Positions 9,862 through 18,741 of a DNA stretch of 64,000 bases are shown piece after piece. The translations under genes and the position numbers were made by a program. The notes under the pieces are model-generated. The model searched no databases. It had not been told where the DNA came from and saw nothing but the letters and a program-made list of their open reading frames with translations. The stretch is from Methanobacterium_C sp963845285 (GTDB lineage Archaea > Methanobacteriota > Methanobacteria > Methanobacteriales > Methanobacteriaceae), in the NCBI GenBank assembly GCA_963845285.1, contig CAWJRO010000011.1:1-64000 (forward strand), in the 5' to 3' direction. Within the stretch, counting starts at the first letter, position 1. Each line of letters opens with the position of its first letter.

Positions 9862-10176
9862 AGTTTCTCCTACAGATCTAATGTTGTATGTTATTATTTC
9901 AAGTTTATCCTTTAATTGTGTTTAAATTATTGGTCTATGTCTGTAAAAATCATATTTTAGTAAAAATTGTAAATAATTTGTTTGTAAGATTTGATCTAAT
10001 TTCTTGAATTAAAATTTGGCTGCATCTGAAAGTATTATTTCTTATTTTTAAACCTTTCATATTTTTAACTTTTTCCATATATATCTAAAATTCTTTTATT
10101 TTTTTAGCCACAAGATAAGATATTTATCATTGAAGCATACATATAATTAAATACAGTAATAATGGAGAGTAATAAC
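9862..10176. other. Divergent intergenic spacer
   Basis: A/T-rich DNA between the exonuclease gene and a lipoprotein gene. It should carry both promoters; TTTAGCC and A/T tracts near 10100 could be part of them. No repeat or RNA is evident. Confidence 0.4.
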
Positions 10177-10707
10177 TTGAGAAAATATTACATAATAGTT
10201 GCAATAGCTCTTGTGGCCATAGTAGTTTTTGTATCAGGATGTGCAACCAACCAAACATCAGTACCGACAAAAACATATTCAGCTGGAGGAATGACCTTTG
10301 ATTACCCAAATACATGGAACCTTACCAGTTCAGTTAATGGAAACAGTACAATTATAACCATCTCAGATCCAGAATTTACTAACAACAATGGTACAAGTGG
10401 TGATGCCGCCGTAGTTCTTAGAGTAGCAAAAACTAATAATGTAACCATTGAAAGCATTAAAGCTAGTATGTTGAAAAATTTAAACCAATCAGGTAATGGA
10501 ACAACAACAACACGAACTGTAAACGGCATAACTGCCAATGAAAGTACATATGATGTACAAATCACAAATGCAACAGCCCAAATCAAAACCATAGATCTTG
10601 AAAAAAACAATTTCATTTACCTTATAATGCTTTTAACTATCAACAAAAATGCAACGAGTGAACAAAAATACTATGACGTGATAATTAACAGTTTTAAACC
10701 TCAATAA
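10177..10707 (+). CDS. PsbP-like surface lipoprotein
   Basis: The product (about 176 residues) begins with a lipoprotein signal: a basic start, a hydrophobic stretch IIVAIALVAIVVFVSG and a Cys at the lipobox (VSGCAT). The mature part fits the PsbP-like/DUF pattern of archaeal lipoproteins, with MTFDYPNTWNL near the N-terminus and YYDVIINSFK at the end, and has many Asn-x-Thr sites. I set the start at TTG 10177 because the nominal ATG at 10162 overlaps a GGAG that is well placed for the TTG. Likely anchored to the outer face of the membrane. Function unknown. Confidence 0.72.
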   Translation: MRKYYIIVAIALVAIVVFVSGCATNQTSVPTKTYSAGGMTFDYPNTWNLTSSVNGNSTIITISDPEFTNNNGTSGDAAVVLRVAKTNNVTIESIKASMLKNLNQSGNGTTTTRTVNGITANESTYDVQITNATAQIKTIDLEKNNFIYLIMLLTINKNATSEQKYYDVIINSFKPQ

Positions 10708-10736
10708 ACTTTTTATTACCCCCTTTTTTTATTTTA

Positions 10737-10843
10737 GAGGTTGTCTCATGATTATTTGTCAATTATATAATTTTCATTATTTTTGAATTTAAAGCTCTGT
10801 TTACTATTATTTTTTTGCAAATTCTGAACTATGAGACAACCTC
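10737..10843 (-). mobile_element. MITE-like element, copy B (best-preserved ends)
   Basis: A 107-bp non-coding element with near-perfect terminal inverted repeats: GAGGTTGTCTCATGATT at the left and the reverse complement of GAGGTTGTCTCATAGTTC at the right. Read on the minus strand it aligns end to end with copies at 2336, 28824 and 61400. Its termini match those of the IS1182-type element at 14777-16537 over about 15 bases, while the interior is unrelated and non-coding, so it is likely moved in trans by that transposase. Possible flanking TTTTA repeats are too A/T-rich to call a target duplication. Confidence 0.85.
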
Positions 10844-11066
10844 TTTTTAGTTTATTTTAATATAAATTCTAACAAATTTTAAGCCAATTTTTAGATTAAA
10901 CCCATCCAGTTTTAGATCTATATTTACTATGATTTTTCCTTTTAAACCACACTTCTCCATCAAAAACCCATGAGAGCAAAAAAAGATTAAAAAATGGATT
11001 AAGAAAATAAAAAATTCAGTTTTTCCTTAAAATTTACTGGAAATCCACGTAACTACAACCAAGTAA

Positions 11067-11831
11067 CTACAACTCATCATTGGCCATGAAATTATAGGCA
11101 AATGCTGCTAAAACTGCACCTACAACTGGCCCAATTACATATATTGGGAAGTAAACCCATAGGTTGCTCCCACCCAACAAAATATCACCTAAATAAGGTC
11201 CAAATGTTCTTGCAGGGTTTATTGAAGCTCCAGTTATGTTACCAAGGGTTGTTATTATTCCTGCAACTGTAAGGCCAATAATTAGGCCTGCAAAACCTGG
11301 AGTTGCCCTTTTGTCAACTGCAACACCCATTATGGCAAGCATTAAAAGGAACGTTCCAATGGCTTCAGCAACTATAGCCTGAATATATCCAATTCCAGGA
11401 AATGGAGCCGTTGCACCAAGTCCGCCAATGGTTACAGCACCCATACCAACCACAGCAGCAAATAATAAACTGGCAACGGATGCTCCTGCAAGCTGGGATA
11501 ATATGTAAGGAACAACATCTCTTCCGGGAAACTTTTTAACAGCCCATAGACCTATTGTAACTGCGGGGTTTATATGGGCACCGGATATGTTACCCAGTGC
11601 ATATATCACGGCCGAGATTGCAAGACCAAATGCCATACCTATTGCAAGCCAGTCCCCAAGACCTCCAAGGGCACCTATACCAATATTAAAACTGTTTGGA
11701 GGTACCGTACCCTTGGTTATCATAAGGGTTATAGCTGCTGCTCCAGCCCCTATAAAAACCAGGAAGAACGTGCCAATAAATTCTGCAAGACACCTTTTTG
11801 AGAGGTTTTTAAAGCCAGAAAGCTCGGCCAT
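11067..11831 (-). CDS. aqpM: Aquaporin AqpM (MIP family)
   Basis: The 254-residue membrane protein has six predicted transmembrane helices and the two half-helix NPA motifs of aquaporins: SGAHINPAV near residue 85 and GASINPARTFGP near residue 208. The sequence between them matches the archaeal AqpM branch, which conducts water and small gases or glycerol across the cytoplasmic membrane. The start directly follows the stop of the DUF2180 gene, and GGTGAT at that gene's end serves as its Shine-Dalgarno, so the pair is translationally coupled. Confidence 0.93.
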   Translation of the reverse strand: MAELSGFKNLSKRCLAEFIGTFFLVFIGAGAAAITLMITKGTVPPNSFNIGIGALGGLGDWLAIGMAFGLAISAVIYALGNISGAHINPAVTIGLWAVKKFPGRDVVPYILSQLAGASVASLLFAAVVGMGAVTIGGLGATAPFPGIGYIQAIVAEAIGTFLLMLAIMGVAVDKRATPGFAGLIIGLTVAGIITTLGNITGASINPARTFGPYLGDILLGGSNLWVYFPIYVIGPVVGAVLAAFAYNFMANDEL

Positions 11832-12041
11832 TTAATCACCACGCATTGCAGCTGAACATTCCGGGCATAAAATTCTTGGAAGAACTTTTCTCATCTTTTC
11901 AGCTGGGAACGGGTATCCTCCTTCCCACACATCAACATCCTTTCTTATTACATGATCCATACAGAGACCCATACCACACACTATGCAAACGGCAACAGCA
12001 TCTGTATCTTTACCTTCCTTTGCGCAGACGTAACATTTCAT
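11832..12041 (-). CDS. DUF2180 zinc-finger-like protein
   Basis: The 69-residue protein has three CxxC-type pairs (MKCYVCAKEG, CIVCGMGLC, CPECSAAM) plus a histidine (CMDHV), typical of the methanobacterial DUF2180 family, probably a zinc-binding protein. Its stop codon abuts the aqpM start. The pairing suggests a co-expressed partner of the channel, but its role is unknown. All expected cysteines are present. Confidence 0.82.
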   Translation of the reverse strand: MKCYVCAKEGKDTDAVAVCIVCGMGLCMDHVIRKDVDVWEGGYPFPAEKMRKVLPRILCPECSAAMRGD

Positions 12042-12118
12042 ATTAACACACCTTTTTACAAGTTTATACTTTAATTTATGCTCTGGTTTATTTTCTACTC
12101 ACCACAGTCTACTGCTCA

Positions 12119-13618
12119 TTATACTGCTTCTCTCCACTGGCAGTAATCATGTCTGAAGTCCACGAGCGATGCTGAAGCACATCCTTTACAGACTCTTGCA
12201 GGAGCTGCAGGACTTTCCTTGTGCATTGAAATGATGTTGGTCATCATGGTTGCTGTTACAGGCTCGCTTGTTAATAAACATGGGTAATCAGCAAGTCTCA
12301 TAAGTGCTGAGAACCTCACGGAAATTGCACATGCAGGGTATGCGTAGCGCTGAGGATTCATTAAAACCTCATTTTTATGAATAGGATTGAGGTTTACTTT
12401 GAATCCATCAACATCAGGTTTTAATGATCCTTTAGAACCGTTTTTCATTCTTCTTTCCTTGTCCAGGTGCTTCCATCCCCTGTAGATCATGTCCATGAAA
12501 TCACAGTTGTGAAGTTCTGCTGCAGCTCCACGTGTTGGGTACTGCTGTACGTAGTTATGGAACCTCTTGGTTAGTAAGTCAACTATCATTGGTGCGTTGA
12601 ACCCATCAAGCTCAAGTATGTATTCAACTGAGCATGCTGATGAACCTGTTGCAAGGGCTAATGGTTCGTACTCGTTTTTGAAGTTGGGAATTGCTTTGGT
12701 AAGTGCTGATTCCATAACATCGGTTGTGGCGTCGATCACGGCAAATATCACATCATCTTTACACATGTTGTAGGTTGACTAGGCTATGTGGTGTGATATG
12801 TCACCCACACAGTATGCTGGGACAGTTACAATGTTTCCATAGTGAACTCCATCGTCCATAGCTGCTTTAACAGTTTTTTCCATCTTTTTTTTGTACTGGA
12901 ACATGTATTTATTGACATCAAATGATTCATGACCTGCAGCAGCCATTAGTTCTGTTTGGGCATCGATTGGATTTTCATATATATGTTTTATCATTTTAAC
13001 TTCATTTTTAAGGGCATCAGCTAGTGTTGCACCATCTTCTATTGCATCTGCAAAAACCTCCCCTATTCCATAGGATGTGTTCATACCCCAAGATTTTGCT
13101 GAGAGTATTGCCTGTTTGTGTTCTAAGGGAATGTCCACATTCTGGAGTATCTGGTTTACAATGTTGCTTGTACTTCCAGGTATTAATGCAAAGTCAACCA
13201 CACATGTTGGGCCATAAAAACCCCCGTACCTCCTTACAACCTCACGTCCAATCAATGCTTCAGATTTGCCTATCGCAGCTATAAATTTGTCTACACTCGT
13301 TTTAAAAGATTCATCTTCGGTGTAAAGTATTTCAAGTACTGCGGGAGTTTGGTAATGTTCCACAAATGGGTCGTCTTCAGGTCTGACAGTATCTGTAAGT
13401 CCGGTGAGTGTGCTGTAATGTGCATTTACTGAATCAACGTGAAGATCAATTACAGATTTGCTCTGACCATCCGCCACTGTCATTTTATTTACAACATCCA
13501 AATATGCCTTAGTATCTGTTATTTTAAATTTTCCCCCTCTATTTTTCCTAATGGTCTCCAAATCTGCTTTTTGAGCCGCAATAGCCTCTTTTACCATTTT
13601 TTCATATATCTCAAACAT
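12119..13618 (-). pseudogene. DUF2193 protein interrupted by an in-frame TAG (amber) codon
   Basis: The upstream part (13618 to 12779, ending ...CVGDISHHIA) and the downstream part (from 12766, MCKDDVIFAVID...) are in the same frame, separated only by TAG and four codons (Ser-Thr-Tyr-Asn). Read through, they give a 499-residue protein matching the methanogen DUF2193 family, which is usually a single chain of about this size and has conserved cysteines (YGPTCVVDF, ATGSSACSVEY, RVCKGCASA). A single C-to-T change in a CAG codon would create the TAG. Start chosen at the ATG three bases after GGTGAT. Options are a nonsense mutation, a base error, or amber readthrough; no pyrrolysine genes are visible. 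Function of the family is unknown. Confidence 0.8.
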
Positions 13619-14263
13619 CATATCACCAATTATTATATTATGGTATTCATTTATCATATATTTATCTGAATAAGTAGTAATCTTGTTAAACCCATTTTAA
13701 AATGGTTTTTATTCAAATTCACGACATATTTATCTTCAAAATAAGCTGAAAATTTTTATAGTCTCTTAATACACAAAAATTTCTAAAAAACATGCATAAA
13801 TTCTTAATATAAAATAACTGAAGATGTTAAAACCAGTCAAAATTTGCCTAAATAATATTATAAATATAAAAAAGATGAATTTGCCCATTCAATAGCATCT
13901 AAATACCTCATGAAAATAGAAACTTCGGATTAAGAAAAATCTTTTTCCATAATGTTCTCCATTATAATCTAATTTTCACAGCTTCAAGTTAACCCAATTC
14001 AACTCCCAGTTCGTTACAGTTGATCATGCTCATCAGTCAACATTATGAATATTTTTATTTATTTTCAGATAGTAAAACAGTATACTTTCCAATGAGACTC
14101 TTTTTAAGTTTGATTTCAATCATTAAACGAGTTTAGATTCTACTTTAATTGAAAACCCCTGAAATGAACGTATTTTGTCATTTTGAATCATAAAATTTAT
14201 AATTCATGTTTTACAAAATAGTATACTGTAGAAGTATTGAATAAAAATGGGGATGGTGATGTT
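13619..14263. other. Intergenic, paired AGTATACT motifs
   Basis: This 645-bp A/T-rich spacer has no sustained reading frame. Two copies of a palindromic AGTATACT core occur in opposite extended contexts: AAACAGTATACTTTCC near 14079 and AAATAGTATACTGTAG near 14216. The second lies about 45 bp upstream of the small gene at 14264, where an archaeal operator would be expected. This is a candidate regulator site only. Confidence 0.4.
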
Positions 14264-14473
14264 ATGCACGAAGAAATGAAAAGGGGACCCATGCACGGAG
14301 AAATGAAACACGAGCACCGGTACAAAGAAGAATGGATGCTTAAGTTTTTGTCTGAAGAAGACAAGAAAAAACTTGCAGTCCGAAAATTAGACATGAAAAT
14401 TGCTATGGTAGAACAGAAGGTTGAGCTCCTGAAATTAATGAGGGATATGTTAAAATCAAAAATACAAGTTTAA
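14264..14473 (+). CDS. Small His/Met-rich helical protein
   Basis: I do not recognise this 69-residue protein. It starts with a His- and Met-rich tail (MHEEMKRGPMHGEMKHEHRY), which could bind a soft metal such as copper, followed by a charged amphipathic helix with heptad-like leucines. The start is the ATG six bases after GGTGAT; the longer frame's TTG lies upstream of that site. The palindromic AGTATACT site just upstream suggests regulation. Small His/Met-rich proteins are sometimes metal-stress linked, which is inference only. Confidence 0.55.
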   Translation: MHEEMKRGPMHGEMKHEHRYKEEWMLKFLSEEDKKKLAVRKLDMKIAMVEQKVELLKLMRDMLKSKIQV

Positions 14474-14776
14474 ATTGGATAAAATAAGCTAATAAAAGCG
14501 TGATAGTTTTTATTAGCCTTTATTTCTTTTTAAAGGATTATATATTTTTTTGTATCATTTTAAGAACAGAATTAGTTAAATAAAAACATTAATAATTAAT
14601 ATTCTTAAACTCATTTTATACTCGAAAAGAGTTAGATATTATCTTATATCCTTTAATCTAATATTCAGAATTTATAAATAATAATAAATTTTTGTTTAGT
14701 TAACTTCTTAAAAAAAATGATAATATTTGGATTTTATAATGGTTTTGCTACCAATTTTATACTTTTTTTGATCTAA
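14474..14776. other. Intergenic up to IS1182 insertion point
   Basis: A/T-rich DNA following the small gene. It ends in TCTAA (14772-14776), the left copy of the target duplication of the IS element. A short inverted repeat just after the small gene's stop (AAGCTAATAAAAG and TTTTATTAGCCTTT, about 14487-14523) could act as its transcript end. Confidence 0.45.
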
Positions 14777-16537
14777 GAGGCTGTCTCATGATTGACTTTT
14801 TTTTGGATTTTCTTTTCTGATTTTTTTCCTTTTAAGGGTTATATTTATATTTAAGGTGTTACTATATTTTATTTAGAGATTTATAGTTTTTTGGTGGTGT
14901 TTTTTATGGCTTTGAGAGAAGATAGGATTGGTCAGACTTGGTTGGTGCCTAGGCGTGTTATGGATTTTATTCCGGAAAATCATATTTGTTATTTTATTGC
15001 TAATTTGGTGGAAGAGTTAGATTTTAAAAAAATAGACCAGAGATACAGGTGCACTAAGGGTAAGGCAGCTTATTCTCGCCGAATGTTATTGAGAGTGGTT
15101 ATTATGGCTTCGGTTGATGGTGTGTTTTCATCTAGGCGGGTTGCAAGGCTTGCGGAGGAAAATGTGATTTATATGTATCTTTCAGGTATGGATAAGCCGG
15201 ATTTCCATACAATTTGCAGATTTAAAATCGAATGCAGCAAACAAATTGAAGAAGCGTTTGAAATGACTGTGAATGTTGCTAAAAATATGGATATGGTTCA
15301 ATTGAACCATATCGCAATAGATGGTACTAAAATCAAAGCTAACGCTTCCCCAGCTAATCTAATTAATCAAAAAGAAATACATACAGTTCGTCAGATATTA
15401 AAAAAAGGAATAAAAACCGACAAGAAAGAAAACAAAATTTACGGCAATAAAAGAGGTGACGAAATACCACCAGAACTAACCAACCGTAAAAAAGTCCACG
15501 AAATAATCCAAAAACTAAAAAACCAAACCAAAACCACTAATGAAAATAATGCTCCTAAAGAGGAGAATAAGCTGCATAGATCTTCAGTTAAGCTTCTGGA
15601 ACGGGCCTGTTCCGGTAGTCCGGAAAAGGATCGTGTTTTGAAAAAATTGGATCATGCTGAAAGGGAGTTAGAAAAGACACCACAAAAGACTGTTAGTTTA
15701 ACAGACCCTGAATCACGGTGGATGATGAATAAAAAGAATCGAATGGAACTTTCATATAATATGCAAATCGCAGTGGATTATGATTCAGGAATCATACTCG
15801 CCAGCACCATAACACAAGACCCTACAGACCACCACCAACTAATACCACAAATAGAACAAATACAAGAAACAATAGGACCCTTACCCAATTATACAAAGAT
15901 TAGCGCAGATAACGGGTATTTTACACAAACAAATCTACAATATCTAGAAGAAAATGGATTAGATGGTTACATACCTAACAGAAAACAGGCACATAAACAT
16001 AAAAACAAGTTAAAAAAGGATAAACTATTTTCCAAGTACAATTTCAAATATAATCATGTCGAAGACATTTATATTTGTCCAAATAACAGAAAATTAACTT
16101 ATAAAAAGACATATGAGTATAATAACACTTGTATGCGCCAATATTATTGTAATGATTGTTTAAAATGTTCATATCAGACATTATGTGCTGGTAAGAATCG
16201 TTTTAGGATTATAACTGATTATGGTGGTGTTTTATCAAAGCGTATGGCTTTGAAAATGGAAACAAATCAAGGCAAGGAAGAGTTTGGTAAACGAAAACAG
16301 ACCGTTGAATGGCCATTTGGGAATATAAAAGAGAATTTAAGATACACAGAGTTCCTAACACGCGGCATGAACGGAATAAAAACAGAAAAAAACCTAATTA
16401 ACATCTCACATAACATAAAAAGAATCTATAATCATAATAATTCTAAAATAAATAGGCAAAATCAAATAAATACCTGAAAAAAGAGGATTTTTTATAAAAA
16501 CTTAAAAAATTAAAAACTTAATTCATGAGACAACCTC
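14777..16537 (+). mobile_element. IS1182-family insertion sequence, complete
   Basis: A 1761-bp element bounded by near-perfect terminal inverted repeats: left GAGGCTGTCTCATGA and right the complement of GAGGTTGTCTCATGA (one mismatch in 15). It is flanked by identical TCTAA pentamers (14772-14776 and 16538-16542), a clean target duplication. It encodes one intact transposase. The perfect flanks and intact gene point to a recent insertion. It landed about 10 bp upstream of the TATA box that precedes the anf genes, so it may have altered anf expression or separated it from upstream partners. Confidence 0.9.
14906..16477 (+). CDS. IS1182-family DDE transposase
   Basis: The 523-residue protein has the IS1182 N-terminal domain (RRMLLRVVIMA, SGMDKPDFHTICRF), the first catalytic Asp in HIAIDGTKIKANAS (about residue 145), the second in KISADNGYF, and the Glu in VEWPFGNIKENLRY near the C-terminus. 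A cysteine-containing segment (CNDCLKCSYQTLC) between them is typical of the family. The start is the ATG after GGTGGTG; two upstream in-frame codons overlap that site. No frameshift or stop is present, so it is probably active and could mobilise the MITE-like copies in this window. Confidence 0.93.
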   Translation: MALREDRIGQTWLVPRRVMDFIPENHICYFIANLVEELDFKKIDQRYRCTKGKAAYSRRMLLRVVIMASVDGVFSSRRVARLAEENVIYMYLSGMDKPDFHTICRFKIECSKQIEEAFEMTVNVAKNMDMVQLNHIAIDGTKIKANASPANLINQKEIHTVRQILKKGIKTDKKENKIYGNKRGDEIPPELTNRKKVHEIIQKLKNQTKTTNENNAPKEENKLHRSSVKLLERACSGSPEKDRVLKKLDHAERELEKTPQKTVSLTDPESRWMMNKKNRMELSYNMQIAVDYDSGIILASTITQDPTDHHQLIPQIEQIQETIGPLPNYTKISADNGYFTQTNLQYLEENGLDGYIPNRKQAHKHKNKLKKDKLFSKYNFKYNHVEDIYICPNNRKLTYKKTYEYNNTCMRQYYCNDCLKCSYQTLCAGKNRFRIITDYGGVLSKRMALKMETNQGKEEFGKRKQTVEWPFGNIKENLRYTEFLTRGMNGIKTEKNLINISHNIKRIYNHNNSKINRQNQINT

Positions 16538-16546
16538 TCTAAATAT

Positions 16547-16599
16547 TTATATAAGATAAAATTAAATTTAATATCGGAAGGCGGTTACCTTCTTCCGAT
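16547..16599 (+). promoter_or_regulatory. Candidate anf promoter with overlapping dyad operator
   Basis: A TATA-like TTTATATAAG lies at 16547-16556. About 25 bp downstream, where an archaeal transcript would start, is a GC-richer dyad: ATCGGAA...TTCCGAT (16573-16579 / 16593-16599) enclosing GAAGG-N6-CCTTC (16577-16592). An inverted repeat with a six-base spacer at the start site is how the methanogen nitrogen repressor NrpR binds, although this core differs from the GGAA-N6-TTCC described for Methanococcus. The alternative is a transcript hairpin. Confidence 0.5.
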
Positions 16600-16740
16600 T
16601 AAAATTCAGAAAAAAATAAAAAAATGGATGGAGATGATGAAAAACTTTAAAAAGAAGTTTAAATGGTGAAAAAAAATATATTCCACACCAAATATAATGC
16701 GCAAACCCTAGATATGGAAATATTAGTAGTAAAATACAGT

Positions 16741-16782
16741 TTTAGATATTAACAACATGAATTTTAATTTTTAATATCTAAA
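16741..16782 (+). promoter_or_regulatory. Perfect 12-bp inverted repeat just before anfD Shine-Dalgarno
   Basis: TTTAGATATTAA (16741-16752) and TTAATATCTAAA (16771-16782) are exact reverse complements with an 18-base loop. The right arm ends six bases before the AAGGAG of anfD (from 16788). In RNA this would be a hairpin abutting the ribosome binding site; in DNA it could be an operator. It is much better than expected by chance even in A/T-rich DNA. Confidence 0.6.
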
Positions 16783-16801
16783 TATAAAAAGGAGACATAT
16801 T

Positions 16802-18365
16802 ATGCCATATCATACATTTAAATGCAGTGAATGTATACCTGAGAGAAAAAAACATGCAGTTATAAAAGGGGAAGGAGAAAATTTAACGTCATGTCTCCCA
16901 CTTGGTTACCTCAATACCATTCCAGGAACAATTTCAGAACGTGGATGTGCTTTCTGCGGGGCAAAACATGTGATCGGTACTCCAATGAAAGATGTTATCC
17001 ACCTGTGTCATGGCCCAGTCGGTTGCACATACGACACATGGCAAACAAAAAGGTATATCAGTGATAATGATAATTTCCAGTTTAAATATACTTTTGCTAC
17101 AGACATGAAGGAAAAGGATATTGTTTTTGGAGGAGGAAAACTCTTAAAGAACAATATTATTGAGGCTTTCAATGCATTTCCAAAAATTAAACCGCATGAC
17201 CATTTACCAAACATGTGCATCAGCATTGATAGGAGATGATATTGATGCAATAGCAAAGGAGGTGATGGAGTCAATGCCAGAAGTGGATATTTTTGTCTGC
17301 AATTCTCCAGGATTTGCAGGTCCAAGCCAATCTGGTGGACATCACTTAATCAACATTGCATGGGTCAATCAAAAAGTTGGTACCTTCGAACCGGAGATCA
17401 CAAGTGACTATGTCATCAATTACGTTGGAGAATACAACATCCAGGGTGACCAGGAAGTAATGTTAGATTACTTCAAGAGGATGGGTATTCAAGTACTTTC
17501 CACATTTACAGGTAACGGTTCATACGACGACCTCAGAGGCATGCACCTGGCCCATCTCAACGTGCTTGAATGTGCACGTTCTGCTGAATATATCTGTAAC
17601 GAGTTGAGAAAAAGATATGGAACACCACGTTTAGATATTGATGGCTTCGGTTTCAAGCCTCTTTCAGAATCACTTATGAAAGTTGGATTATTTTTTGGAC
17701 TTGAAAAGGAAGCACAAGCAATTATTGATGAAGAAACTGCAAGATGGAAACCCGAACTTGACTGGTATGCACGGCGTCTGAAAGGAGTTAAAGTCTGTTT
17801 ATGGCCCGGTGGTTCCAAACTCTGGCACTGGGCCCATGTCCTCCACGAAGAAATGGGTGTTGATGTCGTTTCCCTGTACACAAAATTCGGCCATCAAGGA
17901 GATATGGAAAAAGGTATAGCCCGGTGTGAAGAAGGTACCCTTGCTATAGATGATCCAAACGAGCTTGAAGGAATAGAAACCATGAAAACACTAAAACCGG
18001 ATGTTATATTTACAGGTGTTCGTCCAGGCGAAGTTGCCAAAAAGCTTCGGATTCAATATATTAATGCACATGCATATCACAATGGACCGTATAAAGGATT
18101 TGAAGGATGGGTCCGGTTTGCCCGTGATATCTACAACGCAGTTTATTCACCAATTCACCAGTTATCTGGATTGGACATCAGTAAAGATGAAATAAACACA
18201 GATAAAGGATTTATGACACGACAAATGATTTCAGATGTTAAAATAGACGAAAAAACAGCAGCTCTAAGCAATGAAAGGCCTTATACAGGGGATTATGATT
18301 GTGTTACAAAACTTCGTGGAAAGAAATACCCAAAACTGGAAGAACAATCTTCCAGTGTGGAATAG
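16802..18365 (+). pseudogene. anfD: Fe-only nitrogenase alpha chain AnfD, one-base frameshift at 17192
   Basis: Two overlapping frames (16802-17239 and 17160-18365) together give a 520-residue AnfD, the family's usual length. Blocks typical of AnfD rather than NifD or VnfD include KHVIGTPMKDVIH, TYDTWQTKRYISDN and NSPGFAGPSQSGGHH. P-cluster cysteines are in ERGCAFCG, GPVGC and YQTCASALIGDD; the cofactor Cys is in NVLECARSAEY and the cofactor His in NAHAYHNGPYKG. After FPKIK the next codon should be CGC (Arg) of RMTIYQTC, but the DNA has AAAC CGCATG: one extra C at 17192-17193. As written, translation stops after 145 residues. Conservation on both sides argues for a recent lesion or base error. 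Confidence 0.92.
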
Positions 18366-18377
18366 GGGAGAAAATAA

Positions 18378-18728
18378 ATGGAAAACACAATGCAATACAA
18401 AATAGAAGAACTGGTTGACTATATTATGAAATGGTGTCTCTGGCAGTTTAACTCCCGTGCATGGGATAGAAAAGATCAAAATGAAGGAATTCTAACAAAA
18501 ACCATGCAGATTTTATGTGATGAACCAGTTGAAAATGAAACCCCTGCAGACCGGTGTTACTGGGTGGATGCTGTAATATTAGCAAAAGACTTTAAAAGCA
18601 CTTACCCCTGGTTATCACACATGGAAAACAGCGAGATCAAACTGATTATGCATGGCCTTAAAGAACGGATAGATTATTTAACAATTACTGGATCGCTCAA
18701 TAAAGAGCTAACCAACCCTACCTATTAA
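18378..18728 (+). CDS. anfG: Fe-only nitrogenase delta subunit AnfG
   Basis: The 116-residue protein has the delta-subunit pattern found only in alternative (V and Fe-only) nitrogenases: an N-terminal helix IEELVDYIMKWCLWQFNSRA, a conserved WDRKDQNEGILT segment, and CYWVDAVILA. It occurs between the alpha and beta genes, as in all anf operons, 12 bp after anfD and 13 bp before anfK, each with its own G-rich Shine-Dalgarno. It associates with the AnfDK core and is required for alternative nitrogenase activity. It appears intact. Confidence 0.95.
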   Translation: MENTMQYKIEELVDYIMKWCLWQFNSRAWDRKDQNEGILTKTMQILCDEPVENETPADRCYWVDAVILAKDFKSTYPWLSHMENSEIKLIMHGLKERIDYLTITGSLNKELTNPTY

Positions 18729-18741
18729 GAGGTAAACTATT

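Noticed and set aside
12779..12781. Pyrrolysine codon
   Set aside because: Kept only as an option: no pyl genes in view and the lineage usually lacks them; a CAG-to-TAG change is simpler.
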